This document shows, one piece after another, positions 1-10,145 of a DNA stretch of 46,517 nucleotides. The stretch lies in NCBI GenBank assembly GCA_003946805.1, contig RPSH01000029.1:1-46517 (forward strand). The letters are read 5' to 3'. The stretch's first letter is position 1; every line of letters begins with the position of its first letter. Position numbers and translations under genes: made by a program. Below the pieces are notes generated by a model. The model saw only the letters and a program-made list of their open reading frames with translations, had not been told where the DNA came from and ran no database searches. The stretch is from Bacillus sp. 2B10 (lineage in GTDB: Bacteria; Pseudomonadota; Alphaproteobacteria; Sphingomonadales; Sphingomonadaceae).

Positions 1-111
1 GGCGCCAGGACCATCGACGACCTCTGGAAAACCGTTGGCTCTATCTGCAATCTGTATGACCCCGGCGAGTGTCGCAACTACTTCACCGCCGCCGGCTATG
101 CGCTTGATTAA
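1..111 (+). mobile_element. IS630-family transposase, C-terminal fragment
   Basis: An open frame enters from the window's left edge and stops at TAA 109-111. The 36 readable residues include [13 protein letters not shown] and [10 protein letters not shown], which match the conserved tail of IS630-type DDE transposases; this assignment rests on family recognition. The catalytic core lies outside the window, so I cannot tell whether the element is intact. A CTAG at 123-126 fits the TA target preference of this family and could mark the element's right end, but I could not pair it with a left inverted repeat. The next gene points the opposite way. Confidence 0.7.
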
Positions 112-148
112 ACGCTCGATGCTCTAGCGGCTTTCAACGCCCTTCCTA

Positions 149-269
149 CCGTTTGCTTCGAGCGCAGGTTCGAGCATGTCGAGAACCGAAGTCGAGAAGG
201 GGTTTCCACAAACTACCAAGTTCTCGACCGTCGCTTCTCGACAAGCTCGAAGCTGCTCGAACCGAACGG
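149..269. repeat. Dispersed imperfect palindrome, copy 1 (121 bp)
   Basis: The left arm begins CCGTTTGCTTCGAGC and the right arm ends GCTGCTCGAACCGAACGG. Its reverse complement matches the left arm with scattered mismatches and small offsets, built around repeated TTCGAGC and GTCGAGAA blocks. A second copy lies at 18803-18924: the first 51 bases agree at 48 positions and the last 24 at 23. It fills most of the gap 112-316 between two convergent reading frames, and I see no gene in that gap. It would fold into a long stem in RNA and could act as a terminator, but no T-tract follows. Confidence 0.85.
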
Positions 270-316
270 AGTGAGTGGGGGAGAGGGGACGCAGAAGGGG
301 CGGGGCAAAGCCGTCG

Positions 317-2599
317 TCAGCTCCGCAGCCGCTCGATCGCCTGGGCGAGGACCACGTACAGCTTGCCCATGTCCGACGATAGCAGCGTCACGCCCATCGG
401 CGATCCGTCGCGCAGGCCCAGAATCTGGCGCAGCATCGCTTCGAAATCGTGGATGTAGCGATTGACCTGATCGCGGAAGCCATCGTCCTGATCGTAGAGT
501 GTCGCAATCTCACGGGCCTGTGCGCTGTCGATCAGGCGGACGGCGCGGCGGGTAAAGACCCCGCGATCGCCCTTCAGATACGCCGCCCACGCGGTGTCCG
601 ACACGTCGGTCGACAGCGAACGGGCGATGTCGATCGCGGCGGAGTTCATCGCCTCGATCAGGAGCGATACGCGGCGGGAGAACTGGTCGCTGTCGGCGGC
701 CTCGCGTTCGGCACGCGCGGTGGCGATGCGGTCGTCCAGTTGCTTGCTGGTATCGGCAATGTCGAGCATCTGGCGCGACAGTCGCTCCGATGCCTGAATG
801 GCCGAGGCGACCGCGTGATTGGCGATGGTCGACAGCTCGGCGACCTGCGCGGTCACCGCTTGATCGACCGCATTGGCCAGCGCCCGGGCGCCCTGCGTCT
901 CGAGGTCGCGCGCCGCGTCGGGCAGCACCTTCGACAGGGTATCGCGCGCCTGCTGGCTGGCGGCTTCGGCGGTGTCGCGGATGCGCAGCATCGCTTCGGA
1001 CAGGCGCGGGGCGGCATCCTCGGCAAAGCGGATCGTGGTGGCGATGGTATCGTCAACGACGGTGCGCACGCCCTCGATCCGCTCGGCGCCGCGATCGAGC
1101 GTGTCGAGCAACGACTGCTGCACGGTCGACAGCGTGTCGCGCTGCATCTCGACTACGCCGGCGATCGCCTCGATCGCGTCGTGCGTGCTTTCGGCCGCGG
1201 TGACGAGTGCCAGCAATTCGGGCTTCGATCCGGCGACGACCGCACGGCTGTCGGCAATGCGGGCATCGAGCCGGTCGAGCGCGCCCGGCAGCGTCTCGTC
1301 CATCTCGCGCGCGGCGGCATCCAGCGCGGTCAGCACGTCCTCGGCCGTCGCGATCACGCGGCGGGCGGTGTCGTCGCCATTGGCCAGCGCCTCGGCCAGC
1401 GCCTCGGCGACCTGGGTCAGCGCACCGACCGATCCGGCGACCGCCTGTGCGCGTTCGACGCCGGTGGTACGCAGCCGGTCGAACCGGTCGTCGACACCGG
1501 CCAGCCCGTCGTTGAGCAGCGCCAGCAGCGCCTCGCTGTCGCGACGGCGGTCGTCGAGCTGGCCGGCGAGGGTACGGATCGCCGTGTCGATCTGGGCGAC
1601 GCGGGTGGCGAGCAGGTCGGCACCTTCGCGGCCGGCGCGTTCGATCGCCGAGCCATTGGCCTCGATCATGGCGATCGTCGCGTCGCCCTGTGCAGTGATC
1701 GCCTTGCGCGATTCGTCGATCGCGGCGGCGGCGCGTTCGAGCACCGCGTCGATCGCACCGGACATGGTGCCGATCACGCTTTCGAGACGGGCGCCGGCGC
1801 TCTCGCTGGTCGCCTCCATCCGGTTCATGTGCGCCGCCAGCCGCTGCGCGGCACCGCCGGCCAGTTCGTCGGCCTCGCGTGAGCGCTGGGCGACGACCGC
1901 CAGTTGCGCATCGAGCGCGGCGACGCGTTCGCTTGCGGTCAGGCCGGTGGTGTCGAGCAGCGCCGCCATCTCCGCCGTTTCGGCATGGGCACGCGGCAGC
2001 GAGGCCAGGACGGTCGCCAGCCGCTGTTCGGTAACGGCGCTCATCCGGTCGAGCGTGGCGGTCGTCTCGCCGATCGCCGTCACCTGATGCCGCATGTCAG
2101 TGGCGATGCCGCGCAACCGGTCGGTCGCGGCGTCGCCGAGCATCATCAGCGACGCGCTCTGGTCGACCACCTCGGCGCGCGATTCGGCCAGCGTCCGGCG
2201 AACCGATTCGAGTACCTGTTCGAGCGCCAGCGCCTCGCTACGCATCGACTGCGCCGTTGCGGCGAAGCGACGCGCCTCGCTGCGGCTGTTCCAACGCAGC
2301 AGCAGCCACAATATGCCGAGCAGCATCGGCGGCACGCACAGCGCGGCGATGAACGACGCCATGCCCACCGGGCCCAGCGCAGGCAGCGACGGCGCGCTCC
2401 ACGCCAGCATCCCGCCGATCCATGCCGTTACGGCGACCCCGGCCAGTACCGGCGCGATCCAGTTACGGCGCAGCGGTTCGGGTTCGACGACCGCCTCGGC
2501 CAGCCAATGCTGTTCGTCGTGCAGATAGTCTTCGGCCGCGATCTGATCGTCGGCCTCGCGGCGGTGCTGATGCAGCCCGGTGATCGAACCCCCGTTCAT
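317..2599 (-). CDS. Two-TM, very long Ala-rich coiled-coil protein of unknown function
   Basis: A 760-residue protein. A charged, His/Asp/Glu-rich N-terminus of about 45 residues is followed by two hydrophobic segments (about 46-67 and 75-102). The rest is an almost unbroken, Ala/Arg/Glu/Asp-rich heptad-like region of over 600 residues. It resembles the apolipoprotein/ATPase-like coiled-coil proteins of sphingomonads, or a chemoreceptor-like stalk without a recognisable signalling hairpin. I see no catalytic motif. The frame extends to a TTG at 2629, but the ATG at 2599 is preferred although no strong ribosome site precedes either. It is divergent from the Hpt-like gene. An inner-membrane scaffold or septum/envelope organiser is a guess. 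Confidence 0.8.
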   Translation of the reverse strand: MNGGSITGLHQHRREADDQIAAEDYLHDEQHWLAEAVVEPEPLRRNWIAPVLAGVAVTAWIGGMLAWSAPSLPALGPVGMASFIAALCVPPMLLGILWLLLRWNSRSEARRFAATAQSMRSEALALEQVLESVRRTLAESRAEVVDQSASLMMLGDAATDRLRGIATDMRHQVTAIGETTATLDRMSAVTEQRLATVLASLPRAHAETAEMAALLDTTGLTASERVAALDAQLAVVAQRSREADELAGGAAQRLAAHMNRMEATSESAGARLESVIGTMSGAIDAVLERAAAAIDESRKAITAQGDATIAMIEANGSAIERAGREGADLLATRVAQIDTAIRTLAGQLDDRRRDSEALLALLNDGLAGVDDRFDRLRTTGVERAQAVAGSVGALTQVAEALAEALANGDDTARRVIATAEDVLTALDAAAREMDETLPGALDRLDARIADSRAVVAGSKPELLALVTAAESTHDAIEAIAGVVEMQRDTLSTVQQSLLDTLDRGAERIEGVRTVVDDTIATTIRFAEDAAPRLSEAMLRIRDTAEAASQQARDTLSKVLPDAARDLETQGARALANAVDQAVTAQVAELSTIANHAVASAIQASERLSRQMLDIADTSKQLDDRIATARAEREAADSDQFSRRVSLLIEAMNSAAIDIARSLSTDVSDTAWAAYLKGDRGVFTRRAVRLIDSAQAREIATLYDQDDGFRDQVNRYIHDFEAMLRQILGLRDGSPMGVTLLSSDMGKLYVVLAQAIERLRS

Positions 2600-2679
2600 G
2601 GCCCGGGGTCTATCACGATCGAATGGCAAGCGACAGCGCCGTAACGATCCGTTAACCCCGTTCGCGCTAACCGGGTGCC

Positions 2680-2970
2680 ATGGCTTATGATCCCGGTGCG
2701 ATCGATGCGACGCTGGCGGCTGCGGTAGGCGACGAACCGCAGCTGATCGCCGAACTGCGCGGCGCGTTCGTCGACAGTGCGCGACGGGTGCTGGCGACGA
2801 TGGAAACGGCCGAGGCCGAACAATGGACCGGCGGGGCGTTCCGGCTGAAGGGACTGGCGGCGAGCTTCGGCGCGGTGCGGCTGATGGCGCTGGCGGCGGA
2901 AGCGGCGGCGGCCCCGGCGGGCGATCAGGCGACCTTGCGCAAGCTGCACCGCGCGGTCGACCGCTTCTGA
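2680..2970 (+). CDS. Hpt-like four-helix protein lacking the phospho-accepting histidine
   Basis: A 96-residue all-helical protein. Residues 53-64 read AFRLKGLAASFG, which aligns with the Hpt signature A-H-x-L-K-G-x-A. The position of the phosphorylated His is Phe54, while Leu56, Lys57 and Gly58 are kept. Hpt domains relay phosphate between response regulators and kinases; this one should not accept phosphate and could act as a binding partner or decoy. The ATG at 2680 lies 80 bp from the divergent coiled-coil gene start, so the two may share a control region. The stop is 2 bp from the convergent VWA gene's stop. The domain call is motif-based. Confidence 0.65.
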   Translation: MAYDPGAIDATLAAAVGDEPQLIAELRGAFVDSARRVLATMETAEAEQWTGGAFRLKGLAASFGAVRLMALAAEAAAAPAGDQATLRKLHRAVDRF

Positions 2971-2972
2971 TC

Positions 2973-4151
2973 CTATCGCCGACGCGACAGTTCGCGCATG
3001 GCGTCGTCCAGTCCGGCCAGCGTCAGCGGATACATCCGGTCGGCGAACAGGTCGCGCACCAGCCGCGTCGACTGCGTCCACTCCCAATGCTGCTGCGGCA
3101 CCGGATTGATCCACGCCGCCGAACGCCAGTGCGCCGTCATGCGTTGCAGCCAGACGGCGCCGGCCTCATCGTTATGATGCTCGACCGATCCGCCGGGCTG
3201 GACGATTTCATACGGGCTCATCGCCGCATCGCCGACCACGACCAGCCGATAATCGGCGCCATAGGTTCGCAGCAATTCGGTCGTCGCGATGCGTTCGGCG
3301 AAGCGGCGGCGATTGTCACGCCAGACGCCTTCGTAGATGCAGTTGTGGAAATAGAAGAATTCAAGCTGCCGGAATTCGGCGGTGGCGGCGGAGAACAGTT
3401 CCTCCACCCGCTCGACGAACGGGTCCATCGATCCACCGACGTCGAGGAACAGCAGCAGCTTCACCGCATTGCGCCGCTCCGGCCGCATCGCGATGTCCAG
3501 CCAGCCGCGCCGGGCGGTGCCGGCGATGGTCGCGTCGAGGTCCAGTTCATCGGCCAGCCCGTCGCGCGCGAAGCGGCGCAGCCGGCGGAGCGCAACCTTC
3601 AGGTTGCGGGTGCCGAGTTCGCGATTGCTGTCGAGGTTGCGGAACTCGCGTGCTTCCCAGACCTTTACCGCGCGCTTGTGGCGGCTCTCTCCGCCGATGC
3701 GAATCCCTTCCGGATTGTAGCCGCCATGGCCGAACGGGCTGGTGCCACCGGTACCGATCCATTTCGATCCGCCATGATGCGCCGAGTCCTGTTCGGCCAG
3801 CCGCTCGCGCAAGCGGTCCATCAACTGGTTCCAGTCGCCCGCAGCGGCGATCTCGGCCATTTCTTCCGGCGACAGATAACGTTCGGCGACGGCGCGCAGC
3901 CAGTCGGCAGGAATCCGCGCAGGCTCGACGCCAGCGGCGGCAGCGATCCCGCCAAAGACTTTGCCGAACGCACGATCGAACCGGTCGACCATCGCCTCGT
4001 CCTTGACGAAGGTGGCGCGGGCAAGGTGATAGAAGGCATCGAGCGACGGTTCGATGACGCCGCGATCGATCGCCTCGATCAGCATCAGGTGTTCGCGGAT
4101 GCTGACCGGCAGTCCGACCCGGCGCAGGGCTTCGACGAACGAATGGAACAT
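2973..4151 (-). CDS. CoxE-like VWA domain protein, partner of a MoxR ATPase
   Basis: A 392-residue cytosolic protein. The N-terminal half is helical. The VWA fold begins about residue 230, where KLLLFLDVGGSMD gives a metal-ion-adhesion motif D237-x-G-x-S241; the third position is Gly rather than the usual Ser or Thr. VWA proteins of this kind work with MoxR AAA+ ATPases (CoxD/CoxE type) in assembling or activating protein complexes. The matching MoxR gene lies about 2 kb upstream on the same strand (6201-7061). I chose the ATG at 4151 because the protein homology starts there and it lies 10 bp after the preceding stop, which suggests translational coupling. Confidence 0.85.
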   Translation of the reverse strand: MFHSFVEALRRVGLPVSIREHLMLIEAIDRGVIEPSLDAFYHLARATFVKDEAMVDRFDRAFGKVFGGIAAAAGVEPARIPADWLRAVAERYLSPEEMAEIAAAGDWNQLMDRLRERLAEQDSAHHGGSKWIGTGGTSPFGHGGYNPEGIRIGGESRHKRAVKVWEAREFRNLDSNRELGTRNLKVALRRLRRFARDGLADELDLDATIAGTARRGWLDIAMRPERRNAVKLLLFLDVGGSMDPFVERVEELFSAATAEFRQLEFFYFHNCIYEGVWRDNRRRFAERIATTELLRTYGADYRLVVVGDAAMSPYEIVQPGGSVEHHNDEAGAVWLQRMTAHWRSAAWINPVPQQHWEWTQSTRLVRDLFADRMYPLTLAGLDDAMRELSRRR

Positions 4152-4161
4152 GGGAGCCGGT

Positions 4162-5514
4162 CTAGCGCAGTGCGGCGTACAGGCGCCAGTGCGTTCCCGA
4201 CAGTCCCGCCGGGTCGCCATGTGCGATCATGCGATAGCCTTGTCCGCATCGGGTCAGCGGCGCGGGGAAGGGAGCGTCGCCATCGCGCTCGACGAAGTGG
4301 AAGCGGGCCGGCGGGCATGGGCCGTCGGCAAGGGTCAGGGCATAATGCTGTGACCGGGCGGCCGCGGTCAGGATCGCGGTCGAGCGCGGATGGTCGACCG
4401 ATACGCTTGCTCCGCGCGGCGCGACGCGGGCCAGTACGGCGACGGCACGGCCGGGATCGCCGCGCAGGTTCGCGATGACCTGTGCGTCGTGCAGCACCGC
4501 GCAGAGCAGGAAAACGGCGGCGATCCCCCCGGCGATCCAGCGCCAGACGCCGCCGCGCGCCCATGCGGTCGGCAGGGCGATAGCGGCGCATAGCAGGAGC
4601 GGGGGGACGGCGACGGCATAATAGCGGACACCGCCGCTATTGGGCAGCGCGAGCAGGCCGATGGCGATCGGCAGCAGTACGACGGTCAGGAATGCCAGCG
4701 TCCACAACCGGTCGCGCCCGATCCGTGCCATCGCCGCGATCGGCAGCAGGAGCAGCGGCGCGCCGAGACTCCAGCGCCAGAGCTGGTCGAGGGCCATGCC
4801 CCATTTGCGCCAGTCGTGCGCCTCGCGATTGCCGAACTGGAAGCCGGTAGCGCTGTTCGCCGCCGCGGCCCAGGCGAGCGCGACCAGCAGCGCCGCGATG
4901 ATCGCGGCGAGTGCGAACACGCGGATCGTCGCGACCGGGCTGCGGGTCCGGTCGAGCAACGCCCATAGCCCAAGGGCGACGAGGCCGAACAGCATCGTCG
5001 CCTGTGCAAGGCAGCCGAACAATGCGGCAAGCGCCAGCGCGGTCGCCGGCGACGCTCCATCCTCCGCCAGCCAGCGGTCGACCAGTCCGATCGCGACGAC
5101 GAAGGCGAGCAGCATCGGCGCATAGCCGCGTGCTTCCGCGCCGTAGATCAGCAGGAAGGGCGAAATGGCGAACGCCACCGCTGCAACGACGGATGCCGCC
5201 CGATTGCGCCGTGCGGCGATCGTCGCCGCGACCGGGATCGTCGCGGTACCACTGACGATCGACAATGCGCGTTGCAGCATCGGCGGCGCGTCGGGACCGA
5301 TCCATTGCAGCCACAGCGTGTTCAGATGGTGGTTGTTGTCGTGGTTGACGTGCAGCAGCACCCCCGCAGGCGTCACGCTGTCATGCGCGAAGATCGCCGA
5401 CCACGCCTCGTCCAGCCACAGGCCGCCGCGCGCGGCAAGGCAGCGCAGCACCAGTCCAGCCAGCGTGATGATCGCGACGATCGCCCAAGGCGTGCCGCGT
5501 GCCCCCGTCCCCAT
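4162..5514 (-). CDS. GT-C-type membrane glycosyltransferase (family 39/ArnT-PMT-like)
   Basis: A 450-residue polytopic inner-membrane protein with roughly ten hydrophobic segments and a short soluble C-terminus. Near the N-terminus GGLWLDEAWS carries the acidic pair typical of GT-C enzymes that take sugars from polyprenyl-phosphate donors. YGAEARGYA after the third membrane segment is the second conserved loop motif. Enzymes of this fold add sugars to lipids, proteins or polysaccharides on the periplasmic side; donor and acceptor cannot be read here. It lies between the CHAP gene (40 bp upstream) and the VWA gene (10 bp downstream), which suggests one transcript. The function is a family-level inference. 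Confidence 0.78.
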   Translation of the reverse strand: MGTGARGTPWAIVAIITLAGLVLRCLAARGGLWLDEAWSAIFAHDSVTPAGVLLHVNHDNNHHLNTLWLQWIGPDAPPMLQRALSIVSGTATIPVAATIAARRNRAASVVAAVAFAISPFLLIYGAEARGYAPMLLAFVVAIGLVDRWLAEDGASPATALALAALFGCLAQATMLFGLVALGLWALLDRTRSPVATIRVFALAAIIAALLVALAWAAAANSATGFQFGNREAHDWRKWGMALDQLWRWSLGAPLLLLPIAAMARIGRDRLWTLAFLTVVLLPIAIGLLALPNSGGVRYYAVAVPPLLLCAAIALPTAWARGGVWRWIAGGIAAVFLLCAVLHDAQVIANLRGDPGRAVAVLARVAPRGASVSVDHPRSTAILTAAARSQHYALTLADGPCPPARFHFVERDGDAPFPAPLTRCGQGYRMIAHGDPAGLSGTHWRLYAALR

Positions 5515-5554
5515 CGCGCCGGTCTAGCCGAGGGAAGCCGACGCGGCCAAGCGC

Positions 5555-6097
5555 CTAGCGCGCGTAGGCGTCGATCAGCGATCCGACATAGTCGGGCGCG
5601 GCGCTGCTGAGTTGGGCGGCCGGGCGTGGGCCATAGATGAAGCCGTGGGTCGGATATTCCGAACTGCCCAGCCCCTGCGAGTCGCGATACCAGACCTTGA
5701 CCCGCGTCCAGTCGCCCGCGCGCGATACGTCGAACACGGTCACGTCCTGCTCGACCCCGCCGCGCACGCCGTTGATCCGCGACCAGTTTGCGTGGGTGAC
5801 CATCGCCACGCGCGGTTCGACCACGCGGCTGATTACCAGCACATGGCCAAGCGGCAGGCGCGACGTCTTTTCGAAAGCCAGTACCGCGCCGACCCGCGGC
5901 GTATGCCCGCGCGGATAGCGGCCATCGGCCTGGCCCCACCAGGTCCAGGCGTCGCCGTAGATCTGCACCCCCGAGGCGGCCCGCGCGAAGGGGACGCACT
6001 GCCCGACATAATCTAGCAGCGACCGCGCCCCGAGCGGGAAGCTGGCGGCACCGGCGAAGAGGAGGAGCAACAGGCCCCGGACAAGCGAACCGAACAT
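5555..6097 (-). CDS. Secreted CHAP-domain amidase/peptidase
   Basis: A 180-residue protein. It starts with a signal peptide (about residues 1-24, hydrophobic core GLLLLLFAGAASF) and continues as one CHAP domain. The papain-like triad is readable: Cys34 in GQCVPFAR, His85 in LGHVLVIS and Asn104 in THANW. CHAP enzymes cut peptidoglycan peptides or amidated substrates, so this one should act in the periplasm. ATG 6097 follows an 18-bp perfect palindrome at 6122-6139. It sits between the MoxR and GT-C genes on the same strand, linking that run to envelope work. The substrate is not determined. Confidence 0.85.
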   Translation of the reverse strand: MFGSLVRGLLLLLFAGAASFPLGARSLLDYVGQCVPFARAASGVQIYGDAWTWWGQADGRYPRGHTPRVGAVLAFEKTSRLPLGHVLVISRVVEPRVAMVTHANWSRINGVRGGVEQDVTVFDVSRAGDWTRVKVWYRDSQGLGSSEYPTHGFIYGPRPAAQLSSAAPDYVGSLIDAYAR

Positions 6098-6121
6098 GAG
6101 GCCGATTGTGGCGACCGATCG

Positions 6122-6139
6122 TCGCCAACCGGTTGGCGA
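6122..6139. promoter_or_regulatory. 18-bp perfect palindrome upstream of the CHAP gene
   Basis: TCGCCAACCGGTTGGCGA is a perfect palindrome with no spacer, 24 bp upstream of the CHAP ATG and about 60 bp past the MoxR stop. Its size and symmetry fit a dimeric repressor operator. Having no loop, it would make a poor terminator. No regulator gene lies next to it. Confidence 0.45.
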
Positions 6140-6200
6140 ATACGGCTAACGACCGGTTTGCGCCGGGGTTTGCCGTGTACGCAGAACGGCTTGCCGCGCG

Positions 6201-7061
6201 TCAGCCGTTCCGGCGGTGGAGGAAGGCGAGCCGTTCGAACAGCATCACGTCGGCCTCGTTCTTCAGCAGCGCGCCGTGCAGCGGCGGTATCGCCTTCGCC
6301 GGATCATGCGACGCCAGCACCTCCAGCGGCATGTCGTCATGGAGCAGCAGCTTGAGCCAGTCGATCAACTCGCTGGTCGACGGCTTCTTCTTCAGCCCCG
6401 GCGTGTCGCGCACCGCGAAGAACAGGTCGAGCGCGCGGTTGACCAGCAACGTCTGGATCCCCGGAAAATGCACGTCGAGGATTGCCTGCATCGTCGCGCG
6501 GTCGGGGAAGCGGATATAGTGAAAGAAACAACGGCGCAGGAACGCGTCGGGCAGTTCCTTTTCGTTGTTCGACGTGATGACCACGATCGGCCGTTCGCGG
6601 GCGGTCACCCGTTCGCCGGTTTCGTAGACGTCGAACGCCATGCGATCGAGCTCGTGCAGCAGGTCGTTGGGAAATTCGATATCCGCCTTGTCGACCTCGT
6701 CGATCAGCAGCACGGGCAGCGTCGGACTGGCGAATGCATCCCACAATTTGCCGCGCCGGATATAGTTGGCGATGTCGTGGACGCGCGGATCGCCGAGCTG
6801 ACCGTCGCGCAGCCGCGCCACGGCATCATATTCGTACAGCCCCTGCTGTGCCCGGGTGGTTGATTTGACGTTCCATTCGATCAGCGGCGCACCGACCGCC
6901 CGCGCGATCTCCTGCGCCAGCACGGTCTTGCCGGTGCCGGGCTCGCCCTTCACCAGGAGCGGCCGGCGCAGCGTCACCGCGGCATTGACCGCGACCTTCA
7001 GGTCGTCGGTCGCGACATATCCATCGGTTCCCTCGAAGCGCATTGCCGTTTTGGTCGTCAT
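6201..7061 (-). CDS. MoxR-family AAA+ ATPase
   Basis: A 286-residue single AAA+ module. The Walker A motif GEPGTGKT is at residues 39-46, Walker B VLLIDEVDK at about 117-125, and a sensor-1 stretch VITSNNEKELPDAF follows. The protein belongs to the CoxD-like MoxR branch, ATPases that act as chaperones with VWA partners; the VWA gene at 2973-4151 is the evident partner. ATG 7061 is preferred over an in-frame GTG at 7088 because homology begins at MTTKTAMRF. The start lies 33 bp after the upstream gene's stop, so co-transcription is likely. Confidence 0.92.
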   Translation of the reverse strand: MTTKTAMRFEGTDGYVATDDLKVAVNAAVTLRRPLLVKGEPGTGKTVLAQEIARAVGAPLIEWNVKSTTRAQQGLYEYDAVARLRDGQLGDPRVHDIANYIRRGKLWDAFASPTLPVLLIDEVDKADIEFPNDLLHELDRMAFDVYETGERVTARERPIVVITSNNEKELPDAFLRRCFFHYIRFPDRATMQAILDVHFPGIQTLLVNRALDLFFAVRDTPGLKKKPSTSELIDWLKLLLHDDMPLEVLASHDPAKAIPPLHGALLKNEADVMLFERLAFLHRRNG

Positions 7062-7094
7062 GGTTGCGACGATAGGCGGGGACGGCACGGTACG

Positions 7095-7796
7095 CTAGCC
7101 GCGGCTTTCCGCGCGGGCGACCAGCAGGTCCCACAGCCCGCGATGCTGCGCCAGCAACTGCTGCAACCCGAAGGTCATCGCGCGTTCGACCGGGGCCTCG
7201 GCGGCGATGGCGTCGACCAGCCGCAGGGTATGGGCAGGGGAGGGCAGGGCATTGGGCAGCGTTTCCAGTCCCAGCCGGACAGCGGCGGCGTCGAGCGGGC
7301 GGCGGATCGATGGCCAGTCGAGCGTGACGCCGATCGCCGCACCCAGCGCGCAGCCCGGCCGGACCGAGCGCGATAGCAGGTCGATGGCATGACGCTGCGC
7401 CGCCAGCGCGGCTTCGGCGGCGGCCTGTCCCGGCGTGCCGGGCGGCGGGCCGGCGGCGGCCGACACGCGGATCAGATAGGCCCGCTCGTCGGCAAAGGCG
7501 GCCGCCGCCTGTTGCAGCCAGTCGCCGGCCGCCGGATGCGGATCGCAGCGCGCGGCATGGTCGACGACGCCCGGATGGCGGCCATGCAGCGAGCAGAGCT
7601 GGTGCAACGCGTCGGCGACATCGCGAAGCAGCGCGTCGGCCCGTGCCAGCCGGATCGGCGCATCGTGCCCTGCGCTGCCGTCGGCCAGAACGATCCGCGA
7701 CAGCCGTTCCGCCGCGCCGCAACCATCCGTCTTCGCAATCGCCACTATCAACCGCCGGCTCCCATGATCGTGCCCGGGCGCCGCCCGTTCGATCAT
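7095..7796 (-). CDS. Unknown protein preceding moxR
   Basis: A 233-residue Ala- and Leu-rich, probably all-helical soluble protein without signal peptide or membrane segment. It contains a central GPPPGTPGQAAAEAAL linker and several His residues (HQLCSLHGRHPG, VVDHAARCDPH) but no catalytic signature that I recognise. It resembles uncharacterised proteins restricted to sphingomonads. It ends 33 bp before the MoxR start and may be the first gene of that operon. Third-position GC is high as in its neighbours, so it looks native. No function is proposed. Confidence 0.7.
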   Translation of the reverse strand: MIERAAPGHDHGSRRLIVAIAKTDGCGAAERLSRIVLADGSAGHDAPIRLARADALLRDVADALHQLCSLHGRHPGVVDHAARCDPHPAAGDWLQQAAAAFADERAYLIRVSAAAGPPPGTPGQAAAEAALAAQRHAIDLLSRSVRPGCALGAAIGVTLDWPSIRRPLDAAAVRLGLETLPNALPSPAHTLRLVDAIAAEAPVERAMTFGLQQLLAQHRGLWDLLVARAESRG

Positions 7797-7900
7797 CGGT
7801 ATGACGGCAATAGATAACCCAAGCGCGTAGGAACAGGGTTGCCGCGGATTTAACCGCGATGACCAAGCAGTTACGCGGTTCGAAACCGTCCCGAAACGAA

Positions 7901-7932
7901 CCGCCCCGGTGCTTTGGTAAGCACCGGGGCGG
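7901..7932 (-). terminator. Intrinsic terminator after rpoD
   Basis: A perfect 14-bp inverted repeat (CCGCCCCGGTGCTT, loop TGGT, AAGCACCGGGGCGG) lies 7 bp beyond the rpoD stop. On the minus strand it is followed by TTCGTTTCGGG, a weak T-rich stretch, which fits factor-independent or hairpin-assisted termination. Confidence 0.85.
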
Positions 7933-7938
7933 GCTGGA

Positions 7939-9981
<2,043 letters not shown>

Positions 9982-10145
9982 CAATAACCCTCAAACAAAA
10001 TCACGCAGCGCGTCGTTCGCGCCATTTTACCCGTCGTCTTCGTCCGAGCCCGCGCGTTTTGCAAGCCAAGAGCGTGCAATGATCGGGGCGACAATGGATT
10101 CGGGGCAATTCTATGGCGGCGATATGGGTAGCACCCGGACGGGGA

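Noticed and set aside
449..1882. Plus-strand frames inside the coiled-coil gene
   Set aside because: Gly/Arg/Asp-rich translation without motifs; the minus-strand frame has membrane helices and heptads and a consistent codon pattern.
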